Assembly (NCBI RefSeq): GCF_004217175.1 | Contig: NZ_SHKI01000007.1 | Span: 186,001-250,000, forward strand | DNA: 64,000 nucleotides | Source of the DNA: Leucobacter luti | Lineage (GTDB): Bacteria; Actinomycetota; Actinomycetes; Actinomycetales; Microbacteriaceae | Reading direction: 5' to 3' | Part shown: positions 23,283-32,274 of the stretch, piece by piece | Layout: each line of letters starts with the position of its first letter | Position numbering within the stretch: the first letter of the stretch is position 1 | The notes under the pieces: model-generated | The model's input: the letters and a program-made list of their open reading frames with translations, nothing else | Database searches by the model: none | Told to the model about the DNA's origin: nothing | Program-made: the position numbers and the translations under genes

Positions 23283-25931
23283 CTAGTGCGCGGCGGCGTT
23301 CCAGTTTGGCCCACGCCCCACCTGCACCTCGAGCGGTACGGTGAGGTCGGCGGCGCCGGCCATCTCCTCGCGCACGATCGCCTCAAGCTGATCCCACTCC
23401 CCCGCGGCGACCTCGAACATGAGCTCATCGTGGATCTGCAGCAGCATGCGCGACTGCAGCTCGGCGGCGCGCATACGCCGCTCCACGCCGATCATCGCGA
23501 GCTTAATGATGTCCGCGGCCGAGCCCTGGATGGGCGCGTTCAAGGCCGCGCGTTCCGCGTTCTCGCGCAGAATCCGGTTGGGGCTCGCGAGATCGGGGAA
23601 CGGCCTGCGTCGGCCGAAGATCGTCTCCGTGAAGGTGTCGCGCTTTGCCTGGTCAACGACCGAGCGGAGGTAGTCGCGCACCCCGCCGAAGCGCTCGAAG
23701 TAGTCGGTCATGAGCTGCTTCGCCTCGGCGGCGGCGATCCCGAGCTGCTTTGAGAGCCCGAAAGCCGACAGGCCGTACGCGAGGCCGTACGACATCGCCT
23801 TCACCTTCGACCGCATCTCGTTCGTAACTTCCTCGGGCGGCACCCCGAAGATGCGGGAACCAACGAAGCGGTGCAGATCCTCACCAGCGTTGAAGGCCTC
23901 GATGAGCCCCTCGTCGCCCGACAGGTGCGCCATGATCCGCATCTCGATCTGCGAGTAGTCGGCCGTCATCAGCGTCTCGTACTCGGCCGAGTGGATGAAG
24001 CCCTCGCGGATCCGGCGCCCCTCCTCGGAGCGCACCGGAATATTCTGCAGGTTCGGATCCGTCGACGCGAGGCGCCCCGTGCTCGCACCGGTCTGCACGA
24101 GAGTGGTGTGGATCCGACCGTCCGGCTGTACCGCCTTGATCAGGGTCTCGACCATCTGCCGCAGTTTATTCACCTCGCGGTGCGCAAGCAGTGCGCCCAG
24201 GAACGGGTGCGGCGACTTCTGCTGCAGGTCCGCAAGCGCCGCGGCGTCCGTGGTGTAGCCGCTCTTAGTCTTGCGAGTCTTGGGCATGTCGAGCTCTTCG
24301 AACAGCACCTCCTGGAGCTGCTTCGGCGACGACAGGTTTACCTCGTGGCCGATGGCGGCGAAGGCCTCCTGCTCCAGGTTCGTGACGCGCTCGGTGAGCT
24401 CGGCGTGGTGCGCCTCAAACAGCGGCAGGTCGATCGCGACGCCGCGCTGCTCGAGGTCGGCGAGCACGGGGAGGAGCGGCAGCTCGATGTCGAAGTAGAT
24501 CTCACCGGTGCGATCCGGGAAGCGCTCCACGGCGGCCGCGTGCGTGCGCACCACGTACCACGCGAGCGCTGCCGCGTCGGCAACGCTGCCCTCGTCGGGG
24601 ACGAGCTGGTTTGGATCCCCCTCGGGCACCTGCTCACCCAGGAATCGGAACACCGCCTCCGGAATGGTCTTGTCGGCGGTCGCTGGGCGCAGCAGCCACG
24701 CGGCCAGCAGCAGGTCGCCGGCGATCCCGCCGAGGCGCACCTCGGCTGCGGCGGCCGCCCGGATCTGGTGCTTCGCGTCGAAGAAGATCTTTGGCGCGTC
24801 GGACGCGAGCCACTCCTCGAACTGCGCGTAGTCACGCCCGCCAGGCTGCCAGGTGAACAGCACCGACGACTCGGGCGTCGCGAGCCCCACCTCAAAGCCG
24901 GCGTCGCTGTGCTGGATCACCACGCCGGGGCGATCCGCCTTCGCGAGCCAGTCGCCCAGCTCCTCGTCGATCAGCAGCTTCGCGACCGGCTTCTCGGGGG
25001 CGAGCGGGGTGACCGTGCTCGCGCCGACCGTCGGCACCTCGGCACCGGCGAGCTTGCCGACGCGCTGCAGCAGCGTGCGGAACTCGAGGCGCTGGAAGAC
25101 CTCCTGCACCGCGTTCATGTCGACCTCGCCGCGCTTCAGATCGTCGAGTGTCACGTCGAGCTCGACGTCGCGGACGAGCCGGTTGAGGCGGCGGTTGCGC
25201 TCGGCGAGGTGCGCGTGCTCGCGCAGGCTCTCGCCCACCTTGCCACCCACCTCGTCCTGGCGGCGCAGGATCTCTTCGAGCGAACCAAACTGGTTGATCC
25301 ACTTCACGGCGGTCTTCTCGCCGACGCGCGGGATGCCGGGCAGGTTGTCGCTCGTCTCGCCCACGAGGGCCGCGATCTCGGGGTACTGCTCCGGGCGCAC
25401 CCCGTAGCGCTCCATCACCTTCTCCGCGTCGTAGCGGGTGAGCTCGCTCACCCCCTGCTTGGACGGGTAGAGCAGGGTCACGTTGTCGTCGACGAGCTGG
25501 ATCGTATCGCGGTCGCCGCTCACCACGAGGACCCGGTAGCCCGCGGCTGCCCCGCGCGTCGAGAGCGTCGCAAGGATGTCGTCGGCCTCGTAGTTCTCTT
25601 TCTCAAGAGTGCGGATCCCCATGGCGTGCAGCGCCTCCTGCAACAGCGGGATCTGTCCCTTGAACTCCGGCGGGGTCTCGCCGCGGGTGCCCTTGTACTC
25701 CGGGTACTCCTCGGTGCGGAACGAGTGCCGCGAGATATCGAACGCGACGACGAGCGAGTCGGGTGACTCGTTGCTGAGCAGGTTGATCAGCATCGCAATG
25801 AACCCGTGGATCGCATTGGTGTGCTGCCCGGTCTGCGTCTGGAAGCTGTCGACCGGGAGCGCGTAAAAGGCCCGGAAGGCCAGCGAGTGGCCGTCGATGA
25901 TCATGAGGGTAGGCTGAGGCGTATTCGACAC
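23283..25931 (-). CDS. polA: DNA polymerase I
   Basis: 882 residues. The N-terminal 5' nuclease domain (MIIDGHSLAFRAFYALP, then VSGDRDTIQLVD) is followed by a 3'-5' exonuclease-like domain, probably inactive as in other actinobacteria, and the polymerase domain with TADYSQIEMRIMAHLS (motif A), AKAMSYGLAYGLSAFGLS-type motif B and the QIHDELMFEV motif C region. It fills gaps in repair and Okazaki processing. The start is GTG at 25931, exactly six bases after TAGGCT, so the transcript is probably leaderless. Confidence 0.97.
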   Translation of the reverse strand: MSNTPQPTLMIIDGHSLAFRAFYALPVDSFQTQTGQHTNAIHGFIAMLINLLSNESPDSLVVAFDISRHSFRTEEYPEYKGTRGETPPEFKGQIPLLQEALHAMGIRTLEKENYEADDILATLSTRGAAAGYRVLVVSGDRDTIQLVDDNVTLLYPSKQGVSELTRYDAEKVMERYGVRPEQYPEIAALVGETSDNLPGIPRVGEKTAVKWINQFGSLEEILRRQDEVGGKVGESLREHAHLAERNRRLNRLVRDVELDVTLDDLKRGEVDMNAVQEVFQRLEFRTLLQRVGKLAGAEVPTVGASTVTPLAPEKPVAKLLIDEELGDWLAKADRPGVVIQHSDAGFEVGLATPESSVLFTWQPGGRDYAQFEEWLASDAPKIFFDAKHQIRAAAAAEVRLGGIAGDLLLAAWLLRPATADKTIPEAVFRFLGEQVPEGDPNQLVPDEGSVADAAALAWYVVRTHAAAVERFPDRTGEIYFDIELPLLPVLADLEQRGVAIDLPLFEAHHAELTERVTNLEQEAFAAIGHEVNLSSPKQLQEVLFEELDMPKTRKTKSGYTTDAAALADLQQKSPHPFLGALLAHREVNKLRQMVETLIKAVQPDGRIHTTLVQTGASTGRLASTDPNLQNIPVRSEEGRRIREGFIHSAEYETLMTADYSQIEMRIMAHLSGDEGLIEAFNAGEDLHRFVGSRIFGVPPEEVTNEMRSKVKAMSYGLAYGLSAFGLSKQLGIAAAEAKQLMTDYFERFGGVRDYLRSVVDQAKRDTFTETIFGRRRPFPDLASPNRILRENAERAALNAPIQGSAADIIKLAMIGVERRMRAAELQSRMLLQIHDELMFEVAAGEWDQLEAIVREEMAGAADLTVPLEVQVGRGPNWNAAAH

Positions 25932-25937
25932 ATGCTC

Positions 25938-25943
25938 AGCCTA
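25938..25943 (-). promoter_or_regulatory. -10 element of polA (leaderless)
   Basis: TAGGCT, then six bases, then the polA GTG. Confidence 0.6.
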
Positions 25944-26032
25944 CAAGCCGCCACCGACGTTCACACGGTGAGTTTCCGCGCGGGCGAGGCGCATTTCCCC
26001 AGATCCAGATCCGGAAGGCCACTCTCGACACC

Positions 26033-26473
26033 ATGATCGACCACGACACCACCGACTCGCAGGCACCCGCCGACGCACTCGCTTACATCCGCAGCCGCGG
26101 CAGCGGGGCGCTCGCAGAGCGAATGGGTATCGAGTTCACCGAGTTCACCGCGGAGCGCGCCGTCGCCACGATGCCGGTCGAGGGAAACACCCAGCCGATC
26201 AATCTGCTGCACGGCGGCGCATACGTGGTGCTCGGCGAAACGCTCGGATCCATGCACGCGAACCTCGTGGCACCCGAGGGGCACGTCGCCGTCGGCCTCG
26301 ACATCAACGCGACGCACACCGGATCCGCCCGCACCGGGTTGGTCACCGGCGTGTGCACGCCCATCAAGCTCGGCCGCTCGATCGCGGTCCACGAGATCGT
26401 GATCTCGAATGATCAGGGTCAGCGCTGCTCGACCGTGCGCATCACGAACTTCTACAAGCGCATCGCCGGATAA
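26033..26473 (+). CDS. Hotdog-fold acyl-CoA thioesterase (PaaI-like)
   Basis: 146 residues of the PaaI/YdiI thioesterase group. The catalytic region is NLLHGGAYVVLGETLGSM (HGG...E), and the beta strands GLDINATHTGSARTGLVTG and IRITNFYKRI-like end fit the fold. It probably hydrolyses an acyl- or aryl-CoA such as an intermediate of menaquinone or phenylacetate metabolism; the substrate cannot be read from the sequence. It is divergent from polA and convergent with pdtaR, sharing a terminator with it. Confidence 0.88.
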   Translation: MIDHDTTDSQAPADALAYIRSRGSGALAERMGIEFTEFTAERAVATMPVEGNTQPINLLHGGAYVVLGETLGSMHANLVAPEGHVAVGLDINATHTGSARTGLVTGVCTPIKLGRSIAVHEIVISNDQGQRCSTVRITNFYKRIAG

Positions 26474-26484
26474 CCCCGGAACGA

Positions 26485-26527
26485 ACGAACGCCCCGGCCC
26501 GAGCACGCTCGGATCCGGGGCGTTCGT
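26485..26527. terminator. Bidirectional terminator between the thioesterase gene and pdtaR
   Basis: A 13-bp stem ACGAACGCCCCGG/CCGGGGCGTTCGT between two convergent genes. Confidence 0.75.
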
Positions 26528-26546
26528 CTTCGACGAGGCTCTGCCG

Positions 26547-27155
26547 TTAGTCCTTCTTGGGCCCGAGCTGATCGATGATGGTCTTTGCGACATCCTGCAT
26601 GGTGAGGCGACGATCCATCGACGCCTTCTGGATCCAGCGGAAGGCCTCGGGCTCGCTGAGCCCCATCTTGTCGTTGAGGATGCCCTTCGCGCGGTCGACG
26701 AGCTTGCGGGTCTCGAAGCGCTCCGCGAGGTCAGCGACCTCGTTCTCCAGGGTGACGATCTGCTGGAAGCGCGAGAGCGCGATCTCGATCGCGGGCAGCA
26801 GGTCCGCGGGGGTGAAGGGCTTGACCACGTAGGCGAGAGCACCGGCCTCGCTGGCGCGCTCAACGAGCTCGCGCTGGCTGAACGCGGTCAGCAGCACCAC
26901 GGGGGCCAGGTGGGTCTTGTTGATGCGCTCAGCCGCGGAGATTCCGTCGAGCTGCGGCATCTTCACGTCCATGACGACGAGATCCGGGCGGAGCTCCTCG
27001 ACAAGCTTGACGGCGGTCTCGCCGTCGCCGGCCTCACCCACCACGTCAAATCCGTTATCGCGCAGCGTCTCGACGATGTCGAGGCGGATCAGGGACTCGT
27101 CTTCCGCGACGACGACGCGGCGCGGGGCGTTCGGTGCAGTGCTTTGGTCATTCAC
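26547..27155 (-). CDS. pdtaR: ANTAR-domain response regulator
   Basis: 202 residues. The receiver domain has acidic residues in VVVAEDESLIR, phospho-acceptor Asp in LVVMDVKMPQLDG, and Lys in AYVVKPFTP. The C-terminal ANTAR RNA-binding domain contains LVDRAKGILNDKMGLSEPEA. In mycobacteria PdtaR with kinase PdtaS binds paired hairpins in nascent RNA and prevents termination. No kinase gene is adjacent. The ATG at 27155 has GAAAGGTGA in front and a TAAGCT hexamer upstream. Confidence 0.95.
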   Translation of the reverse strand: MNDQSTAPNAPRRVVVAEDESLIRLDIVETLRDNGFDVVGEAGDGETAVKLVEELRPDLVVMDVKMPQLDGISAAERINKTHLAPVVLLTAFSQRELVERASEAGALAYVVKPFTPADLLPAIEIALSRFQQIVTLENEVADLAERFETRKLVDRAKGILNDKMGLSEPEAFRWIQKASMDRRLTMQDVAKTIIDQLGPKKD

Positions 27156-27362
27156 CTTTCCAGCTTACGGCATCCAGGCTCCCCATGCCCTGAATCCCTC
27201 GGAGCGTCGGAGGAACGGGGCTGCACGGCGCCGCGACGCACGCCGAGGGTAGCGCGGATCCGGGCACAGGGAGGGGCGCCGAGGTGATCTCGCGCGCTGA
27301 GCTGCGCTAGGGTTATCTCTGTCGCGGCGCCGTGCACCGACGCGCGGCACCTCCGTAGTCCG

Positions 27363-27444
27363 GCCGGATTGGCGGAATTGGCAGACGCGGCGCACTCAAA
27401 ATGCGTTGTCGAAAGACGTGCGGGTTCAAGTCCCGCATCCGGCA
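27363..27444 (+). tRNA. tRNA-Leu (anticodon CAA)
   Basis: Acceptor GCCGGAT/ATCCGGC with discriminator A, D-arm with GGCAGAC, anticodon stem CGCA/TGCG and loop CTCAAAA giving CAA, a long variable arm typical of class II tRNAs, and a T arm with GGTTCAAGT. The next bases are CCT, so CCA is not encoded. It decodes UUG, a rare leucine codon in GC-rich genomes. Confidence 0.95.
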
Positions 27445-27455
27445 CCTCGAACACG

Positions 27456-27493
27456 GGCCCCGACTCCCCACGCAACACGGGGAGGCCGGGGCC
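27456..27493 (+). terminator. Terminator of tRNA-Leu
   Basis: The stem GGCCCCG/CGGGGCC continued by CTCCCC/GGGGAG across a small internal loop, starting 11 bases after the tRNA. Confidence 0.65.
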
Positions 27494-27646
27494 TGTGGTG
27501 TCCTGGGCGAGTGCGCTCCCGCCCGCCCGCGTGCGGCCCCGCCCCGCCCGCCGAGTCCCGCCCGCCCGCCGAGCTTCGTCCGCCGAGCCCTGCCCGCGTG
27601 CGGCCCCGCCTCGTCCGCCGAGTCCCGCCCGCCGAGCTTCGTCCGC

Positions 27647-27703
27647 CGAGTGGAGCGAAACGCCCCCTCGGCGAGGGGCGAAGGGGGATTTTGGCTCCAC
27701 TCG
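27647..27703. repeat. Hairpin element A
   Basis: Outer arms CGAGTGGAGC and GCTCCACTCG enclose an inner inverted repeat CGCCCC/GGGGCG. The outer arms match those of element B. Confidence 0.65.
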
Positions 27704-27809
27704 ACTTTGCGGGCAGCCTCGCGCAGCGAGCCGCGCCCACTAAACCACGCCCGCCCGCCTCGCCCGCCGAGCCCTGCCCGCCGAGCCTCGTCCACCCAGT
27801 CTCCCCGCC

Positions 27810-27870
27810 GCCGAGTGGAGGCAAAACTCCCCGTGCAGGAACCTGAAGGGGTGGTTTGGCTCCACTCGGC
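27810..27870. repeat. Hairpin element B
   Basis: Outer arms GCCGAGTGGAG and CTCCACTCGGC, with inner arms GCAAAAC/GTTTGGC-like and TCCCC/GGGG. Same outer stem as element A, different interior. Confidence 0.65.
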
Positions 27871-27988
27871 GGGCGGGTGCCTCGGCACGAGCACGCGGGT
27901 GCGGGCACGAGCACGAGCACGCGTGCCCGGGGCACAGACACGGACGCACGGCACGCACCACGGCGCACCACACGCGGGGGGACAGCCC

Positions 27989-28171
27989 CTAGTCGCGGGG
28001 GGCGCCGCCGATGAAGCCGACGATTGCGCCGACCCCGAGGCCGAGCCCGAGGCCCAGACCGATGAGGTTCATCGCCAGGCCGATCGCGAGCCCAGCGACG
28101 CCGCCAACAATGAGGCCGCCCACCATCCAGGCGGTCGTCTTGCGCTTGGCCGAATCAGTCTGCTCACTCAT
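27989..28171 (-). CDS. Small glycine-rich membrane protein
   Basis: 60 residues: a charged N-terminus MSEQTDSAKRKT and two hydrophobic stretches (WMVGGLIVGGVAGLAIGLAM, then a GLGLGLGLGVGAIVGFIGG run) likely forming a glycine-zipper hairpin in the membrane. The ATG at 28171 follows TACCCT by seven bases. Function unknown. Confidence 0.6.
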   Translation of the reverse strand: MSEQTDSAKRKTTAWMVGGLIVGGVAGLAIGLAMNLIGLGLGLGLGVGAIVGFIGGAPRD

Positions 28172-28178
28172 ATCCCCA

Positions 28179-28184
28179 AGGGTA
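28179..28184 (-). promoter_or_regulatory. -10 element of the small glycine-rich protein (leaderless)
   Basis: TACCCT, then seven bases, then ATG. Confidence 0.45.
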
Positions 28185-28253
28185 CGCCGTTGCGCCGCGC
28201 GCCGCTGCCGGGCGCGCACCACATCGCCCGCCCCACCCCGCCTCGCCCCGGGG

Positions 28254-29483
28254 TCAGGCCCGCCCGCGCCTCCGCACCGCAGCGAACACCGTGATCGCGA
28301 TCGCCGCGAGCGCGAGCACACCAGCGAGCACCGCCGCGAGCGCCGGAAGGCCGGGCACCGCGCCCGCGACGAGCGGCCCGATGCTCGCCCCGATGAAGAG
28401 GACGAAGCCGTTGATCGCCATACCGCTCCCCCGGTGCGGGGCGGCGGTCTCCCCGAACAGCGTGATCATCTGCGGCACGGTGAGCGCAATGCCGGCGACG
28501 AACACGATACTCGCGGCGACCATGCCAGGCACGCTCCCCGCGAGCAGCGCGACCCCGAGCATCCCCGTGGCCGCGACGGTGAATCCCAGCAGCGCCACGC
28601 GCGGCCCACCAATCAGGCGGGCGAGCGGGCCCGCCGCGAGACTCACGAACATCGCGGGCAGTGCGGCGAGGCGGATCAGGATCACCCCGGACTCCGACAC
28701 GCCGCTCCCCTGCAGGTGCTGGCCGATGCCGGTGTAGAGCGCGACGAACGACAGGAGCAGGGTGACGTGGGCCGCGCACAGTGCGGCGATTGCCGGGCTC
28801 GTGAACAGCCGCCCCAGCCTGACGAACTGCCGCGCGAGCGAGCCCGACTCGTCGGCGCGCGGCGTGCCCCGGAGCACCGTGGCGATCAGGACGCACGCGA
28901 GGGCGAGGATCAGCCCGCCGCCGAAGAAGAACCACGGCCAGCCCGGGCCGAGCGCCACGATCGAGGCCGTCACCTGCCCGAAGATTCCCGCCACGAGGAA
29001 CGCCACCGACATTGCCCCGATTGCTGCCGCCCGCCGCACGGGCGCGACCGCCTCGCTGAGGTACGCCAGCGCGACGGGGGCGAAGCCCGCACCCGAGGCC
29101 CCCTGCACGGCCCGCAGCACCGCGAGCATCGGGAGCGACGTCGCGGCGGCGCACAGCAGGGTCGCCGCGGCGAGCAACCCGGTCGCGAGCACGAGGATCC
29201 GCTTGCGCCCGTACCGGTCCGAGAGCGGCCCCCAGATCAGGAACCCGACCGCGTAGGCGATTCCGAAACTCGTGGAGAGGGCGAGGGTGGCGTCGCCACC
29301 GAGATCGGCGGTGACGGGCCCCTGCAGCGGGATTGCCGCGTACAACTGCGTCAGGACGAAGAGCGCGGTCCCCACCAGAATCGCGACCGCGGCGCGCCCC
29401 GCGGGGAACTCCGGAGCCGCGCGCGGCCCCGAGAGCGGCGATCCGTGCACCCCGCCGTCGGCTCCACCATTCCGTGCGACCAT
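28254..29483 (-). CDS. MFS transporter (DHA1/YnfM-like)
   Basis: 409 residues, twelve predicted helices. Motif A reads GPLSDRYGRKRILVLATG after TM2; TM5 carries IFGQVTASIVALGPGW. Close in type to the arabinose/inner-membrane efflux DHA1 group, as is the decayed gene at 4350-5384. The ATG at 29483 has AGGTG in front. It is divergent from a TetR gene with a perfect palindrome between, so TetR-controlled efflux is the likely arrangement; the compound exported is unknown. Confidence 0.87.
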   Translation of the reverse strand: MVARNGGADGGVHGSPLSGPRAAPEFPAGRAAVAILVGTALFVLTQLYAAIPLQGPVTADLGGDATLALSTSFGIAYAVGFLIWGPLSDRYGRKRILVLATGLLAAATLLCAAATSLPMLAVLRAVQGASGAGFAPVALAYLSEAVAPVRRAAAIGAMSVAFLVAGIFGQVTASIVALGPGWPWFFFGGGLILALACVLIATVLRGTPRADESGSLARQFVRLGRLFTSPAIAALCAAHVTLLLSFVALYTGIGQHLQGSGVSESGVILIRLAALPAMFVSLAAGPLARLIGGPRVALLGFTVAATGMLGVALLAGSVPGMVAASIVFVAGIALTVPQMITLFGETAAPHRGSGMAINGFVLFIGASIGPLVAGAVPGLPALAAVLAGVLALAAIAITVFAAVRRRGRA

Positions 29484-29491
29484 GCTGCACC

Positions 29492-29509
29492 TCCAACGCA
29501 AACGTTGGA
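29492..29509. promoter_or_regulatory. Putative TetR operator
   Basis: TCCAACG-4 nt-CGTTGGA is a perfect 7-bp inverted repeat directly before the MFS start. A further CGTTGGA half-site lies at 29549-29555, toward the TetR gene. Confidence 0.65.
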
Positions 29510-29583
29510 ATTGAGGCTAGTAGGCTCGGGTGCCAAGTGCAACCCCAGCGTTGGAGATGCGCGTGACGAGCGAAAGGGTCGAC

Positions 29584-30201
29584 ATGGCGTGGGACACCGA
29601 GGGAACCAAGCGCAGGATCCTGCTGGCGGCGACGGCCGAGTTCGCGACGCACGGGCCGGACGGCACCACAATCGAGCGCATCGCAAAGACCGCAGGGGTC
29701 AACAAGGAGCGCGTCTACAACTACTTTGGCGACAAGCGCTCCCTCTTCGCCGCGGTGCTGCGCAACGAGCTCGCGGAGGTGGCACGGGCCGTGCCCGCCG
29801 AGTCGTTCGCGCGCGAGGACATCGGGGACTATGCGGGCCTCGTCTACGACTACCACCGCGAGCGGCCGGAGCTGATCCGCCTAATGCGCTGGGAGGGCCT
29901 GGCGTTCGCGGACGAGGTGCCCGACGAGGCGCTGCGTCGCGAGCACTACGGATACAAGACGACCGCGGTGAAGCGCGGCCAAGAGGCCGGCGCGATCACT
30001 CGGGACCTCACCGCGGAGCACATCATGCTGCTCGTGCTCTCGCTCGCCGGCTGGTGGGCAACGGTGCCCCAGGTGGCGCGCATGCTGTGCGGACCACCCA
30101 CGGAGGACGAGCACCGGTCGCGTCGCGCGGCCGTGGTCGAGGCGGCGCGACGCCTCGCCGCACCTGCGCCGGGCCACGTCAGCGACCCGGGATCCCGCTG
30201 A
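29584..30201 (+). CDS. TetR/AcrR-family repressor
   Basis: 205 residues. The N-terminal HTH is clear: RILLAATAEFATHGPDGTTI, then ERIAKTAGVNKERVYNYFGDK. The C-terminal ligand-binding region (TetR_C type) contains DYAGLVYDYHRERPELIRLM. The ATG at 29584 follows GAAAGGG by five bases and is preferred to the ATG at 29557. The divergent MFS gene is its probable target. Confidence 0.9.
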   Translation: MAWDTEGTKRRILLAATAEFATHGPDGTTIERIAKTAGVNKERVYNYFGDKRSLFAAVLRNELAEVARAVPAESFAREDIGDYAGLVYDYHRERPELIRLMRWEGLAFADEVPDEALRREHYGYKTTAVKRGQEAGAITRDLTAEHIMLLVLSLAGWWATVPQVARMLCGPPTEDEHRSRRAAVVEAARRLAAPAPGHVSDPGSR

Positions 30202-30358
30202 GCCTGTGCATCCGCCCCGCAACGGCCAGGAACGCTGCCCGTATGCCCGTCTTCACATGTGCTTCCGGTTAGAGTCGCACTAGCGATCGGCGCCCGCCTT
30301 TGGCTTCAACGCAGTCGAGTTCGCACGCGTCCTCGTCCAACTGAACGGTGGCCGCGCA

Positions 30359-31471
30359 ATGACGTCTACGCAAACCTCGACCCTCAGCGGGCTCGGCCCG
30401 CTCCGGCCCACTCGAGCGCGGGCGGCGGACTTCCCGCCCGTGGCAAAGGCATACATTCAGATCTCGCAGGTTGCCCGTGAATCCGGCCTCCTGCAGCGCA
30501 CGCCCTGGTTCTACGCGCTCGTCGGCCTCGGGATCGCGCTCGCGCTCGGCGGCGCGGTGACGGGCTTCATCCTGCTGGGCGACAGCTGGTTCCAGCTGCT
30601 CATCGCCGGCGCCCTCGCAATCATCTTCACGCAGATCGCGTTCCTCGCCCACGAGGCCGCGCACCGGGTGATCCTTGCGACCGGCCCCGCGAACGACCGC
30701 CTGGCACTGGTGCTGGCCGGCATCGTCGGCATGAGCTACTCCTGGTGGGACTCGAAGCACTCGCGCCACCACGCGAACCCGAACCGCGTGGGCAAGGACC
30801 CCGACATTGAGGTCGACACGATCTCGTTCCTCGAGGAGGACGCCGCCGAGGCGCGCGGCTTCCGCCGCCTGCTCACCAAGCGCCAGGGCTGGCTGTTCTT
30901 CCCCCTCCTCACGCTTGAGGGCCTCAACCTGCACCTGCACAGCCTCACGCACCTGTTCAGCCGCGAGCCCGTGCGCGGGCGCTGGGCCGAACTCTCGATC
31001 ATCGCCGCACGCTTCGTGGTGATCCTGGTTCCCGTCTTCATGTTCCTCCCCCTCGGCAAGGCGTTCGCGTTCCTCGGGGTCATGTTCGCCGTGTTCGGCG
31101 TGTACATGGGCGCCTCGTTCGCACCCAACCACAAGGGCATGCCCGTGATCGCGCACGACGCGAAGCTTGACTTCTTCAGCAAGCAGGTGCGCACCTCGCG
31201 CAACATCCGCGGCGGCTGGTGGGCGACGACGCTCATGGGCGGCCTGAACTACCAGGTGGAGCACCACCTCTTCCCGAGCATGTCCCGCCCCCACCTCGCT
31301 CGCACGAGCGAGATCGTGCGCGAGTTCTGCGCCACGCACAACGTCCCCTACACCGAGACCTCGCTGGTGCGCTCGTACGCGATCGTCATCGAGTACCTGA
31401 ACCGGGTGGGGATCGCGGCGCGCGATCCGTTCGAGTGCCCGATCTCAGCGCAGCACGGCCGCGGGCGCTAA
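30359..31471 (+). CDS. Membrane fatty-acid (acyl-CoA/acyl-lipid) desaturase
   Basis: 370 residues with the three iron-binding histidine boxes HEAAH (~residue 98), HSRHH (~138) and QVEHH (~302), and four hydrophobic spans. The family introduces double bonds into fatty acyl chains with O2 and an electron donor; the GGLNYQVEHHLFPSMSR end resembles front-end/linoleoyl-type and mycobacterial DesA3-like enzymes. Membrane-fluidity adjustment is the expected role. No ferredoxin or reductase gene is adjacent. The start follows the first available ATG; the ribosome-binding site is weak. Confidence 0.92.
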   Translation: MTSTQTSTLSGLGPLRPTRARAADFPPVAKAYIQISQVARESGLLQRTPWFYALVGLGIALALGGAVTGFILLGDSWFQLLIAGALAIIFTQIAFLAHEAAHRVILATGPANDRLALVLAGIVGMSYSWWDSKHSRHHANPNRVGKDPDIEVDTISFLEEDAAEARGFRRLLTKRQGWLFFPLLTLEGLNLHLHSLTHLFSREPVRGRWAELSIIAARFVVILVPVFMFLPLGKAFAFLGVMFAVFGVYMGASFAPNHKGMPVIAHDAKLDFFSKQVRTSRNIRGGWWATTLMGGLNYQVEHHLFPSMSRPHLARTSEIVREFCATHNVPYTETSLVRSYAIVIEYLNRVGIAARDPFECPISAQHGRGR

Positions 31472-31534
31472 CCCGGAGCGGCGCGCGGCAGCCTGAAGCC
31501 GCGCGCTACGGCCGTTCCTGCACACCGAACGGGA

Positions 31535-32206
31535 TCAGGATGCCGCTGTCGCGACCGCGAGGGCGGCACGGCCGAAGCCGGTGTCGGGCAACGAACCAAT
31601 CTCGATGACCCAAACAGTCCCCCGGAATGCAAAGAACTGGTGCATCGGGCTGATTCCGCCCTCCTCCGAGAGCGTGTATGTGACGACATCGCCGTCCTCA
31701 CCTCGTATGAACGCGGACGCATCGAGCTCGGCGCGGAGGGTTTCCATCGTCGACTGATCGAGAGACGAAACGAACAGCTGCGTGACGGCCCCGCTGTTCG
31801 GAATCCCCCAAGCACAGTGCACTGAGTGCGCGGCGTCACCGAGCGCGGTGACCGACGCGGGGCCAAGGACCCGCTCAAGCGCAAGCGTGCGCAGGTTCGA
31901 CGCGGTTGCGGCGTCGACGGGCGCATACGCCGGGAGACCCGCGAACTCACGAGCCTGCGACTCAGTAACGAGTACCGCGCACTCTGGAATGGAGATCGGA
32001 GCCGCGCTCGCCGCTGGAGACGGCGTAGGCGTTGCCGTGGGTGACGCCGAGGGTCCCGGCGGCGTCGCAGACTGACCGGGCGCGTCCGGAGTTGCGGACA
32101 CTTCCGGAGACCCGGGCTCGGGCGCGCAGCCCACAAGACCCATACCGAGTGTGAGGCACAGCGCCACCATGCCGAGCCCAGCCTTGTTTCCGAGTCGCTG
32201 TGTCAT
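31535..32206 (-). CDS. Putative lipoprotein of unknown function
   Basis: 223 residues. The signal peptide (MTQRLGNK, then GMVALCLTLGMGL) ends in lipobox LVGC, so Lgt, encoded nearby, should lipidate Cys27 or so. A Pro/Ser/Thr-rich linker of ~45 residues follows, then a globular domain with two cysteines (ECAVLV and VHCAWG) that could form a disulfide. The ATG at 32206 lies six bases after TATCCT. I do not recognise the domain. Confidence 0.75.
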   Translation of the reverse strand: MTQRLGNKAGLGMVALCLTLGMGLVGCAPEPGSPEVSATPDAPGQSATPPGPSASPTATPTPSPAASAAPISIPECAVLVTESQAREFAGLPAYAPVDAATASNLRTLALERVLGPASVTALGDAAHSVHCAWGIPNSGAVTQLFVSSLDQSTMETLRAELDASAFIRGEDGDVVTYTLSEEGGISPMHQFFAFRGTVWVIEIGSLPDTGFGRAALAVATAAS

Positions 32207-32212
32207 ACCCAC

Positions 32213-32218
32213 AGGATA
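32213..32218 (-). promoter_or_regulatory. -10 element of the lipoprotein gene (leaderless)
   Basis: TATCCT, then six bases, then ATG at 32206. Confidence 0.5.
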
Positions 32219-32274
32219 CTCGAAGGCGGAGAGCACAAGCGAGGTCTGGAGCGGGAGCAGCACCACCGGGTAAG

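Larger units (their letters stand above)
27500..27900. repeat. Non-coding, repeat-rich stretch behind tRNA-Leu
   Basis: The 540 bases between tRNA-Leu and the next gene are dominated by short CCGCCGAGC- and CGTCCGCCGAG-type repeats and contain two long hairpins with the same outer stem (27647-27703 and 27810-27870). Open frames across it are products of base composition; none has a credible start or protein character. Confidence 0.7.

Noticed and set aside
27401..28294. Long Pro/Arg-rich frames behind tRNA-Leu
   Set aside because: They begin inside the tRNA or repeats and reflect GC-rich composition rather than genes.
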